From Palsa-461 sp036844945 (GTDB taxonomy: Bacteria > Actinomycetota > Acidimicrobiia > Acidimicrobiales > RAAP-2), in assembly GCA_036844945.1 (NCBI GenBank), contig DAIUEV010000003.1, positions 51,764-115,763 on the forward strand: a stretch of DNA of 64,000 bases, written 5' to 3'. This document shows, piece by piece, positions 43,459 to 50,557 of this stretch (position 1 is the stretch's first letter; every line of letters starts with the position of its first letter). The translations under genes and the position numbers were made by a program. The notes below the pieces were generated by a model. It made no database searches, was not told the DNA's origin, and was given only the letters and a program-made list of their open reading frames with translations.

Positions 43459-44568
43459 GTGAAGACTGAAGCAGCCGTCCTCTGGCCGGACGCCACCGAG
43501 TGGAATGTCGAGGAGATCGAGATCGACCCGCCGAAGCACGCTGACGAGGTCCTGGTCAGCTATGCCGCGTCGGGCATGTGCCACTCCGATGAGCACGTGC
43601 TCACCGGTGACCTACCGGTGGGCCGACCCCTCGTCGGCGGGCACGAGGGCGCGGGCATCGTTGAGGAGGTTGGCCCCGGCTGCACTGACCTCCAGCCCGG
43701 GGATCACGTCGTCATGGGTTTCATCCCGGCGTGCGGTCGATGCCCCTCGTGCTCGCGGGGCCAGTCCAACCTTTGTGACGTCGGCGCCACCATCCTGGGC
43801 GGCCTGCAGACCGACGGAACCTCCCGCCACCACGCACGAGGTCAGGACCTCGGCATCTTCCTCGGCCTCGGCACATTCAGCAAGAAGTCGGTCGTGAACG
43901 TCGCCTCGTGCGTGAAGGTCGATGAGAACATCCCCCTCGACCGCGCGTGCCTGCTCGGATGCGGAGTCACCACGGGGTGGGGTTGCTCGGTCTATGCGGC
44001 CGAGGTCAAGCCCGGCGACAATGTCGCGGTCATCGGCGTCGGTGGGATCGGAGCATCCGCGATCCAGGGAGCACGCCTTGCGGGGGCAGAGCGGATCTTC
44101 GCGATCGACCCTTCGGAGTTCAAGCGAGACCAGGCCAAGCGATTCGGAGCAACGCACGTCGCCGCCAGCATCCAGGATGCCTTCCCGCTCGTCCAAGAGG
44201 TGACCTGGGGACGCATGGCCAACAAGGTCATCTGCGCGATGGGCGTCGGACGTGGCGAACTGATGGCCGACATCATGGCGCTCTGTGCGAAGCGCGGCAC
44301 TGTGGTGATCGCGAACATCCATCCCGCGTTCGAGACCGAGGTACGTCTTTCGATGGTCGACCTCACCCTTCAGGAGAAGCGGATCGTCGGCTCGATCTTC
44401 GGCTCGGCCAACATGCGTTATGACATCCCGAAGCTCTGCGAGCTCTACCGAGAGGGTCAACTCGACCTCGATGGGATGGTCACTCGCACCTATCCACTCG
44501 AAGGTGTGAACCAGGGGTATCAGGACATGCGCGACGCTGCAAATGTTCGAGGCGTGCTCGTCTACTAA
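43459..44568 (+). CDS. NDMA-dependent alcohol dehydrogenase (zinc MDR family)
   Basis: A 369-residue zinc alcohol dehydrogenase. Catalytic zinc ligands lie in GMCHSDEH and GGHEGAGIVEEVG, structural zinc in CGRCPSCSRGQSNLC, and the cofactor loop is VIGVGGIGASAIQ. The GGLQTDGTSRHH loop and the C-terminal DMRDAANVRGVLVY are typical of the actinobacterial NDMA-dependent class with tightly bound NAD. It oxidises alcohols with an unknown in vivo electron acceptor. GTG start, with GGGGAAGC upstream. Confidence 0.92.
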   Translation: MKTEAAVLWPDATEWNVEEIEIDPPKHADEVLVSYAASGMCHSDEHVLTGDLPVGRPLVGGHEGAGIVEEVGPGCTDLQPGDHVVMGFIPACGRCPSCSRGQSNLCDVGATILGGLQTDGTSRHHARGQDLGIFLGLGTFSKKSVVNVASCVKVDENIPLDRACLLGCGVTTGWGCSVYAAEVKPGDNVAVIGVGGIGASAIQGARLAGAERIFAIDPSEFKRDQAKRFGATHVAASIQDAFPLVQEVTWGRMANKVICAMGVGRGELMADIMALCAKRGTVVIANIHPAFETEVRLSMVDLTLQEKRIVGSIFGSANMRYDIPKLCELYREGQLDLDGMVTRTYPLEGVNQGYQDMRDAANVRGVLVY

Positions 44569-44679
44569 TTGAGTCCGAGGACTGGGAACTCGCTCACCAA
44601 TGCCCCGGTCAGACCTCTTCGGCTAGCCAAACAAGGGCCGGAACAAGATGGGCCACCCACCCGATGCCCGCATGGTCCC

Positions 44680-45504
44680 GTGATCCGCCTAGTGGCCACA
44701 GACCTCGACGGCACATTCTGGGGCTCGGATTTCACCCCACCACAGTCGCACCTTAAGGCCGCCCGCGAGCTGATCGATGCCGGAGTGACAGTGCTCGCCG
44801 CAACGTCGCGAAGACCTCGAGTAACCGGTCGGCGACTCGCTGAGGCTGGCCTCGTGCTGCCAGCGGTGCTGATTGACGGGGCGCTCGGAATGGATTTTCG
44901 CTCGGGTGAGCGATTTCACCAAGCATGTTTCGCTCCAGCGGCGGCACTCGAGGCACTTGCGACGTTTCAAGCTCATGGACTCGACCCCTGCATCTACGTA
45001 GAGCATCCCGAGTTCGACATTGTTATATCCGAAGCTCCCTCAACGTGTGCTGAGCACCTCACCAATTTGGGATCGGCTGCCGCCGTCGGTGACCTCTTCG
45101 ACACGGCAGCGAGTCTCGAGGTCTATGCCTTTTCAGTACTGGGTCTAAGCAAACAGCGGCTTGGAGCGGTTGCCGATGCCCTGGCCCTTGTCGCTGGGTC
45201 AACCGCTGTTCTGTACCCAGAGCCGGACTACGGTCAGTTCGGCCTCATCGTGAACTCCCCTGGAGTCACCAAGTGGACGGGCGTGCTCGCTTATTGCCGA
45301 CAGGAAGGGATTGGACGCGAGGAAGTCCTCGCAGTCGGCGACGGGCTGAATGACATTGCAATGCTGAGACACGCTGGTGTGGCCGTAGCGGTCCGAGGCG
45401 GAGCTCCGGAGGCGATCGCGGAGTCTGAGCATTTGATCGATGATCCAGGGGCGGAAGGCTGGGCTCGCATCGTCGATCTTGTCAATTTCATCCCGTTTGT
45501 CTGA
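44680..45504 (+). CDS. HAD-superfamily phosphatase, Cof-like (subclass IIB)
   Basis: A ~274-residue HAD hydrolase. VATDLDGTFWGSD is motif I with both catalytic Asp, LAATSRRP motif II, Lys in the VTKWTGVLAYC segment motif III and VGDGLNDIAMLRHAG motif IV. The C2B cap between motifs II and III marks the Cof/sugar-phosphatase class. The frame stays open back to TTG 44569, but the sequence before residue 38 of that version is unlike the family; I prefer GTG 44680. Same strand as the alcohol dehydrogenase. Substrate unknown. Confidence 0.83.
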   Translation: MIRLVATDLDGTFWGSDFTPPQSHLKAARELIDAGVTVLAATSRRPRVTGRRLAEAGLVLPAVLIDGALGMDFRSGERFHQACFAPAAALEALATFQAHGLDPCIYVEHPEFDIVISEAPSTCAEHLTNLGSAAAVGDLFDTAASLEVYAFSVLGLSKQRLGAVADALALVAGSTAVLYPEPDYGQFGLIVNSPGVTKWTGVLAYCRQEGIGREEVLAVGDGLNDIAMLRHAGVAVAVRGGAPEAIAESEHLIDDPGAEGWARIVDLVNFIPFV

Positions 45505-45703
45505 TGCCGGAATTCGCGTCTGGCCGCTCCTTGCCGCACGAGCCAAATGGCCCCTTCTCGACCCACCGAAGAACCCGGGGACTGTTACTAGAACCTGCCA
45601 TCGGCCCGTACAGGAGGCAACAAAAGGGGTCCTGATCGGTTCTCACGATGCGGTGACCAAGGGCTCTATCGATTTGCGACGGGCCGGCCCCAAGCTGGTC
45701 TCG

Positions 45704-46588
45704 GTGCTTCGGCGAATGCTCCTTGTTACCGGGCTGCTCCTGGGAGGGCTGACGGCCGGGTGCGGCACCTCACCGTCCAATGTGGTGTTCCGGCTTGGCA
45801 CTGCTCATCGGAATCTCACCTATTGCAACTCACAAACGTTGGATCTTTACATCCCAGGCGCCGCTGTCATCCGCCCGCTTCCCATCGCAATGTACGTCCA
45901 CGGAGGAGGTATGACCGCAGGCGACAAATCGGACCTGAGCCCGGTGTTCCTCGAAGCATTGGCTTCGGCTGGCTATGCAGTCGTCAGTGTGAACTACCGG
46001 CTTGCTCCGCAGTTCAAGTTTCCCGCTCAGATCGAGGACGTCAAATGCGCAATCAGGTATTTGCGAGCCAAGGCATCTAGCTACGACCTGAATGGCAGCG
46101 AGATGTTCGCGTTCGGTACCAGTGTTGGAGGAGAGCTTGTGGCACTCGCTGCCCTCACCGGTCCGCATTCGGCATTCGATGTCGGGCCATATGCGACGGA
46201 ACCGAGCAACCTGACTGCAGTAGCGGACCTATTCGGCCCAGCTAACCTCACTCAGGGAGCATCAGGGTTCTCTTCTCCCTCCGACATACAGCAAGTCTTC
46301 GGCACGAATGATCATCGGAACTTGGTTCTTGCCAGCCCCACGCATTTCGTTGCTCCGAACTCGCCGCCCATCCTTCTTATTCAGGGTGTCGACGACACCC
46401 TGGTTCTCAAGTCGCAATCGATTGAGCTCTATAGGGACCTCAAGGCTGCGGGGGATCAAACTCAACTTGTCTTGGTTCAGAACATGGGCCACATGTTCGT
46501 GCAAGTTGGCTCTAATCCGCTTTCCCCTAGCCTTCCACAGATCGCGAAAGACATCGTGAGCTTCTTCGACAATGAACGAAAGGTGTGA
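45704..46588 (+). CDS. Alpha/beta hydrolase lipoprotein (esterase)
   Basis: A ~294-residue exported esterase. Its start segment MLRRMLLVTGLLLGGLTAGC is a lipoprotein signal with an LTAGC lipobox (Cys20), so it should be membrane-anchored outside the cell. Then YVHGGGMTAGD (HGGG oxyanion), VNYRLAPQFKFP, GTSVGGEL nucleophile elbow, and late VDDT and GHMF for Asp and His. GTG 45704 gives a proper signal peptide with two Arg; ATG 45716 would also work; the frame is open further upstream but overlaps the HAD gene. Confidence 0.82.
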   Translation: MLRRMLLVTGLLLGGLTAGCGTSPSNVVFRLGTAHRNLTYCNSQTLDLYIPGAAVIRPLPIAMYVHGGGMTAGDKSDLSPVFLEALASAGYAVVSVNYRLAPQFKFPAQIEDVKCAIRYLRAKASSYDLNGSEMFAFGTSVGGELVALAALTGPHSAFDVGPYATEPSNLTAVADLFGPANLTQGASGFSSPSDIQQVFGTNDHRNLVLASPTHFVAPNSPPILLIQGVDDTLVLKSQSIELYRDLKAAGDQTQLVLVQNMGHMFVQVGSNPLSPSLPQIAKDIVSFFDNERKV

Positions 46589-46808
46589 GGTCGCGTGATC
46601 CTGATTGGCACAAACCCACATGAAAAATGAGCCGGAAGCTCTCGCCCCGCCGCCCGTCCGCCTCCGGCTGGCCCCCGTCGTCCCAGTTCCGCCGTCGTGC
46701 CCTGTGCTGCGTCCCCGCCTTTGACGTCGCCGTTCGCTCGCTGGCTGGTTGGCCCCCAGCGTCCCGCTCCGGCCCACCCGGCTAGCCAGGCTGGTTCATG
46801 ATGGTCCA
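46589..46808. other. Intergenic region with GC-rich palindromic repeats
   Basis: About 220 bp without a convincing gene. It contains GCCGGA (46631-46636) and its inverse TCCGGC (46663-46668), and two related strings: CTGGCCCCCGTCGTCCC at 46668-46684 and CTGGCTGGTTGGCCCCC at 46741-46757. Near-copies recur at 48311-48334. Function is unknown; transcription termination is possible. Confidence 0.4.
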
Positions 46809-47846
46809 GTGGAGAGTGTCGCTCGGGTCGTCGCAAACGAGTTGCGTCATGAAGCAACACCAGTCGAAGAGAGCATCTTTGGAACTAGCGATCCTGATGA
46901 GATCGGCGAACTTGTCAGCGGATTCTGCGAAGACCATCTGGGGAGCAGGCCACGAGAAGGCGTGTTCTATCGAGCCTCGGCTGGTTGTGTCATCGGCGTG
47001 CGCCCTGATACCGGACCGGCTGCCGTCGTCAAGGCCTATCAAGAGCGCTGGTCAAAGCGATTCCTGAACGCAACTCAGGCGGTCCAGCTCCACCTCGCCC
47101 AACGAGGGTTCCCATGCGCCACACCCCTGTTGTCGGCTCGGCCCCTGACATCGGAGCGTCCCAACCTCGCCGTGGCCGAAACGTGGCTTCCTGACCCCGG
47201 GATGTGTGCGCCAACTGACGTTGGAGCAAGGGCTGTTTCCGCTGCAGGCCTGGCTCGCCAAATCGACTGGTGCCGCGATCTCCCCGAGCTGTCGGGGCTC
47301 GAAGATCACCCACTCCGGCGTCCAGCGAAAGGGCTATACCCCGAGCCTCACAGCCCGATCTTCGATTTCGACGCCACTGCCGAGTCGGCAGAGTGGATCG
47401 ATGATTTCGCTGCCAAGGCCGCCGAGCAGCGAGAACGAGACCAGGGGCCACTGTTGGTCGCTCACACCGATTGGTCTGCCCGCAATGTCCGACTGAGTGA
47501 TGAAGCCGTCGTTGCCGTCTATGACTGGGACAGTGTGTCCCTTGTCCCTGAGAGCACCGCCGTCGGTCAAGCGGCCATGACTTGGTCGGTCACCTCCGAG
47601 CCGGGCGGATCGGACTTTCCCTGGGCATCTCAGATGATCGCTTTCATTCGTGACTACGAGGTGGCCGTGGGTCGTCAGTTGACCGATAGACAGTGGGCAG
47701 CCGCTGGTGCTTCGGCAACATGGCTGTTGGCCTACACCGCACGCTGTGAGCACGCCCTCGCCATGACCGGCCGAGCACACCCGCGGGGAGCTCGGGGCCG
47801 CCTCTTGCTTGATGGCGGGGTGCTCTTGGGGTTACCTACGCGCTAA
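46809..47846 (+). CDS. Aminoglycoside-phosphotransferase-family (APH-like) kinase
   Basis: A ~345-residue kinase-fold protein. The catalytic loop is LLVAHTDWSARNVR (H-x-D-x4-N, with Asp as base and Asn for Mg), followed by VVAVYDWDSVSLVPE with the metal-binding DWD. The N-lobe has AVVKAYQERW with the ATP-contacting Lys. Related enzymes phosphorylate antibiotics, choline or small alcohols; no substrate can be assigned, and resistance should not be assumed. The frame is open from TTG 46749; I take GTG 46809 as start, with low certainty. Confidence 0.75.
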   Translation: MESVARVVANELRHEATPVEESIFGTSDPDEIGELVSGFCEDHLGSRPREGVFYRASAGCVIGVRPDTGPAAVVKAYQERWSKRFLNATQAVQLHLAQRGFPCATPLLSARPLTSERPNLAVAETWLPDPGMCAPTDVGARAVSAAGLARQIDWCRDLPELSGLEDHPLRRPAKGLYPEPHSPIFDFDATAESAEWIDDFAAKAAEQRERDQGPLLVAHTDWSARNVRLSDEAVVAVYDWDSVSLVPESTAVGQAAMTWSVTSEPGGSDFPWASQMIAFIRDYEVAVGRQLTDRQWAAAGASATWLLAYTARCEHALAMTGRAHPRGARGRLLLDGGVLLGLPTR

Positions 47847-48160
47847 CGAGTTCTTGAGTCCGCTGCCCGCCCCGCTTTGCGGGTGGCCCTCCCGGGTGCC
47901 CCTGCCGTCGCTCCCCGCGCGGCGGTTTGGCGCCACCGCGACCAGCATTCGCTGCAGAGCATTAGGCAGGATGAGGGTTCAAAGCCTGGCTCGGACAGGT
48001 AAGTGAAGTAGAGGCATCCTCGTTCGGTTCGATACGAGAACACCCGGCACCTGTCGGGAGTACCACACCCGTCACACTGCCAAGGCTCCCCAAAGGGCCG
48101 AGGAGGGAAGCTGCAAGTCTCACGATCAATACGTGCCTGCGTGACAATTGGTGGCGGCAT
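47843..48160 (-). CDS. Small Cys-rich hypothetical protein
   Basis: A 105-residue reading frame. The middle carries CDGCGTPDRCR and later CLMLCSECW, i.e. two Cys clusters in a spacing that could bind zinc, around a YFTYLSEPGFEPSSC segment. GGGAG stands 3 bp before ATG 48160 and TATCGT 10 bp before it, which favours a real gene. The last ~25 residues are Arg/Ala-rich because the GC-rich repeat at 47870-47940 encodes them. It overlaps the kinase gene by 4 bp tail-to-tail. No family recognised. Confidence 0.4.
   Translation of the reverse strand: MPPPIVTQARIDRETCSFPPRPFGEPWQCDGCGTPDRCRVFSYRTERGCLYFTYLSEPGFEPSSCLMLCSECWSRWRQTAARGATAGAPGRATRKAGRAADSRTR
47870..47940. repeat. Double-hairpin intergenic repeat, copy 1
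   Basis: Two palindromic blocks. The first, 47870-47891, holds the hairpin CCCGC-TTT-GCGGG; the second, 47918-47940, reads CGCGGCGGTTTGGCGCC plus its complementary arm. It starts 24 bp after the kinase stop. Both blocks recur in the same order at 49115-49193. Confidence 0.65.
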
Positions 48161-48289
48161 TGCTCCCGAGACGATACGGCGTAGGGTCCCGGGTGATCGC
48201 TTCCGCCCCACCGCCAATCGATGAGCGCCTGAAACCAGTCATCGCGAGACGTTTGTCGGGCTTGGCTTCCTGCCTCAGTCCCGCTACGG

Positions 48290-48358
48290 ACGGGGTCGCC
48301 CGCCGCCCGCTGGCTGGCTGGCCCCCGTGGTCCCTGGGCTCCGCTAACGAAGCAGCGT
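48290..48358. repeat. GC-rich CTGGC-type intergenic repeat
   Basis: Contains CTGGCTGGCTGGCCCCC (48311-48327), continuing through CGTGGTCCC to 48334. It is related to two strings in the 46589-46808 gap and is followed by CGCTAACGA, also found at 47841-47849. It lies between the Cys-rich gene start and the GNAT gene. Confidence 0.4.
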
Positions 48359-48460
48359 ATGGGCCGAGGCGCCCGCTCACATGCTCCCGGAATAGGCGTC
48401 AACGACGAAGGTCACGCCATCGATAGGCAGACCGTGTGGGTACTCGGCAAGGATTGTCAA

Positions 48461-49084
48461 GTGCGGATCGAGATCAGACCAGGGAACCTCTCCGATCTCG
48501 ATCGTGCCTCTGCAGTGCTTGGCGAAGCGTTCGCCGACTACGCGTGGACCAGATGGACGGTCGACCGGGATGATCATCTGCACAGAGTCACTGAGCTGCA
48601 GCGGATAGCGATGCAGTCGTATGGATTTGCGTTCGGACAGGTGTGGGTCGGCGTTGTGGATGACATCGTGCAGTCGGTGGCCGTGTGGATGGACAGCACC
48701 ATCGCCGTGCCTTCCGGTGTCTATGAAAAGCTGCGCCCGATCACGGCCGAGCTCGAAGGCGTCCGTCACGAGGCGTCGTTAGTGGCCGAGCGAGAGATCA
48801 GTGGGTGGCGGCCGGTGAACCGTCACTTCTACCTCGCTACCGTCGGCACCACGCCTGCCATGCAAGGCCAGGGGCTCGCTAGCGCGGTTCTTCAACCTGG
48901 GCTGAAAGTAGCCGACGACGAGGGTATTGGCTCGTTTCTCGAGACTTCGTCGGCGTCGAACGTTGCGTTCTACTCCAAGCTCGGCTTTCACGTAGTTAGC
49001 CATTGGCGGATCAACGGAGGCGGCCCCGATGTCTGGGCAATGCTCCGCCAGCCCCGTTTGGAATCATCCCATCGAGGTGGATGA
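48461..49084 (+). CDS. GNAT-family N-acetyltransferase
   Basis: A 207-residue acetyltransferase. VRIEIRPGNLSDLDRASAV opens the fold; motif A is HFYLATVGTTPAMQGQGLAS (QGQGLA loop) and ASNVAFYSKLGFHVVSHW is the closing region with the catalytic-type Tyr. Start GTG 48461 has AAGGA 8 bp upstream; the frame is open further back, but without homology. It is the last gene before the second repeat copy and the tRNA-Val. Confidence 0.87.
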   Translation: MRIEIRPGNLSDLDRASAVLGEAFADYAWTRWTVDRDDHLHRVTELQRIAMQSYGFAFGQVWVGVVDDIVQSVAVWMDSTIAVPSGVYEKLRPITAELEGVRHEASLVAEREISGWRPVNRHFYLATVGTTPAMQGQGLASAVLQPGLKVADDEGIGSFLETSSASNVAFYSKLGFHVVSHWRINGGGPDVWAMLRQPRLESSHRGG

Positions 49085-49114
49085 CTCCAAGACCCGCCCC
49101 CTCCCGCGCGCCCT

Positions 49115-49193
49115 CCCCGCTTTGCGGGTGGCCCTCTGCGTGTCGGTCTCGGTGCCCCGCCCAGCCCTTGCGCGGTGGTTTGGTGCCGCCGCG
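49115..49193. repeat. Double-hairpin intergenic repeat, copy 2
   Basis: The first block at 49115-49136 is identical to copy 1 over 22 bases. The second block, 49171-49193, differs from copy 1 at three paired-arm positions that keep part of the stem (CGCGGTGG against CCGCCGCG). The spacer is 34 bp, against 26 in copy 1. It starts 31 bp after the GNAT stop and precedes the tRNA, so a terminator role is possible. Confidence 0.65.
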
Positions 49194-49227
49194 TGTGCTG
49201 GTCCTTGCTTTCTCGAGGTTCCCGAGT

Positions 49228-49300
49228 GGGCGCTGAGGGACTCGAACCCCCGACCTGCTGGTTGTAAGCCAACTGCTCTAACCAACTGAGCTAAGCGCCC
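49228..49300 (-). tRNA. tRNA-Val (anticodon TAC)
   Basis: On the minus strand this folds into a complete cloverleaf. The acceptor is GGGCGCT/AGCGCCC, the D arm GCTC...GAGC, the anticodon arm GTTGG-CTTACAA-CCAGC with anticodon TAC, a 5-nt variable loop and a T arm with the TTCGAGT loop. Discriminator A follows and CCA is not encoded. The loop CTTACAA is the same as in E. coli tRNA-Val(UAC). Degenerate tRNA-like fragments occur at four places to the right. Confidence 0.93.
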
Positions 49301-49443
49301 TCGTTTTATGGTATCTAACTGGTGGTTTAGTCCTCACTCGCGATGCTCAGCACCCTGCAAACGCTCTGAGCGCTGCTAGTTCTGCTCCGGCAAAGGGACC
49401 TTTGCCTCTGTGGCACGCGACGATCAACCTTTACGTTGACGCG

Positions 49444-49971
49444 ATGGACGCAAGTGAGTCGGAACCCTCGGCGCCGCGGAGGCCGCCGATCTTTGTCGAG
49501 GATTTCACGGACGTTGCGTGCCCATTAGCCACAGTGAGAGGCCGCTTTACCGGGGACGACAGTTGGTTGGCTCCCTTGGCGAGTGGTGCCGCTGAGGACG
49601 GCGAAGCGCTCCAGGTGAGGATTGGGCCCTCGTGGGCCAAGGGACGCCTGACCCGCGACGTACGGGTGCTCACGGGGCCACCCCGGGACCGTGCAGATGC
49701 CCTTGTCATCTCCATGATCTGGGAGCCCAGCAAGCTCCAAGCCCTCTTTCCAGTGCTCAACGGCGACATGGAGGTTGCACCCATCGGGCCAGGCCGTTGC
49801 CGCCTCACACTCTCGGCTTCCTACGTGGCGCCCCTCGGCGAGTTGGGAACTCACCTCGATCACGCACTGCTCCACCATGTTGCACAGTCGACGGTGCGCT
49901 CGTTTCTGGCTCGGGTGGCGACGAACCTCCAAGCCGGGCAGCGCCCTGTCCGCGTTCCGGCCACCGACTAG
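49444..49971 (+). CDS. SRPBCC-like hypothetical protein
   Basis: A 175-residue protein. VEDFTDVACPLATVRGRF opens a helix-grip-like fold, with ALVISMIWEPSKLQALFPVLNGDMEVAPIGPGRCRLTL and a C-terminal long helix (LDHALLHHVAQSTVRSFLARVA). Such proteins bind lipids or hydrophobic ligands; function unknown. ATG 49444 lies exactly 6 bp after TACGTT, a leaderless-type start, so I prefer it to an upstream TTG at 49402. It stands alone between the tRNA and its degenerate copy. Confidence 0.7.
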   Translation: MDASESEPSAPRRPPIFVEDFTDVACPLATVRGRFTGDDSWLAPLASGAAEDGEALQVRIGPSWAKGRLTRDVRVLTGPPRDRADALVISMIWEPSKLQALFPVLNGDMEVAPIGPGRCRLTLSASYVAPLGELGTHLDHALLHHVAQSTVRSFLARVATNLQAGQRPVRVPATD

Positions 49972-50003
49972 GCCTCTAGGTACCTGGCCCCACCCTGGTT
50001 AAT

Positions 50004-50238
50004 GGGCGTGACGGACTCGAACCCCAGACCACCGACGTGTGAAGACCATCAGCGCCACCGAGTGATCCTCGAAGCCATTTCGTGTGACGGCCACCGACGT
50101 TACCTCCGGCGTCCGCATTCGACAGCAACTAGTTCTGCCGTTTTCGCTCCGCGACGACCTGCGTTTTCCCATGTAAGTACAGCGCTCATCCCGGTGTGGT
50201 TGTAAGCCAACTGCGCTAACCAACTGAGCTAAGCGCCC
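50004..50238 (-). repeat. Degenerate tRNA-Val pieces flanking a 150-bp tag segment
   Basis: On the minus strand, 50238-50198 matches the 5' half of the tRNA-Val at 49228-49300 nearly base for base, from GGGCGC through the D arm (one change) to the TAC loop, and then diverges. 50044-50004 resembles a tRNA 3' half (GGGGTTCGAGTCCGTCACGCCC-like, preceded by TTCACAC). Between them lies about 150 bp carrying AAGTACAGCGCTCAT, a tag also found at 60.3, 62.8 and 63.75 kb. The flank beyond 50239 is also a diverged copy of the flank of the intact tRNA (shared ATCTAACTGGTG). No functional tRNA can fold. Confidence 0.75.
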
Positions 50239-50557
50239 TCACTTTTCCTCAATCTAACTGGTGCTTTGATCCTCGTTTTCCCAATGCTCGGTCTGTACAA
50301 CGCTCTGACCCTGCCAGTTCGACGCCTAGTGAGAAGGGCCCTGGCATCGCGCGAATCACGCGGGGCCATCGAGTCTCGTCGCTCAGCCATCCTCACCCGA
50401 CGCGGTCAAGCAAGCTGGAAGATGACGATCGGTCTGCCGCGTTCGTTGGTCACGGATGGACAAGGCGGAACGCTTAGCCGACGAGTCGTCGAAGTGTGAT
50501 GCCTCGTGCGGATGCCCGAGGCCGGTCACGCATCCAATCTGAGCTATCGCGACGAAG
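50239..50557. other. Intergenic region; diverged copy of the tRNA-Val flank
   Basis: The first ~110 bp align loosely with the bases following the intact tRNA (49301-49400), sharing ATCTAACTGGTG and ACGCTCTGA. The rest has no recognisable feature. A 77-codon open frame at 50266-50499 has no start signal or family match. Confidence 0.5.

Noticed and set aside
46589..49195. Integron-like cassette array
   Set aside because: Single-gene modules separated by palindromic repeats look cassette-like, but I find no RYYYAAC/GTTRRRY attC pairs at the repeat ends, no integrase gene, and genes occur on both strands.
50004..50238. Group I intron inside a tRNA anticodon loop
   Set aside because: The two tRNA-like halves overlap in the anticodon region (one has a TAC loop, the other its own TTCACAC), the 150-bp insert is shorter than known group I introns, and no P-Q-R-S core is visible.
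50266..50499. A 77-codon plus-strand frame
   Set aside because: No start signal, no recognisable domain, and it lies in the diverged copy of the tRNA flank.
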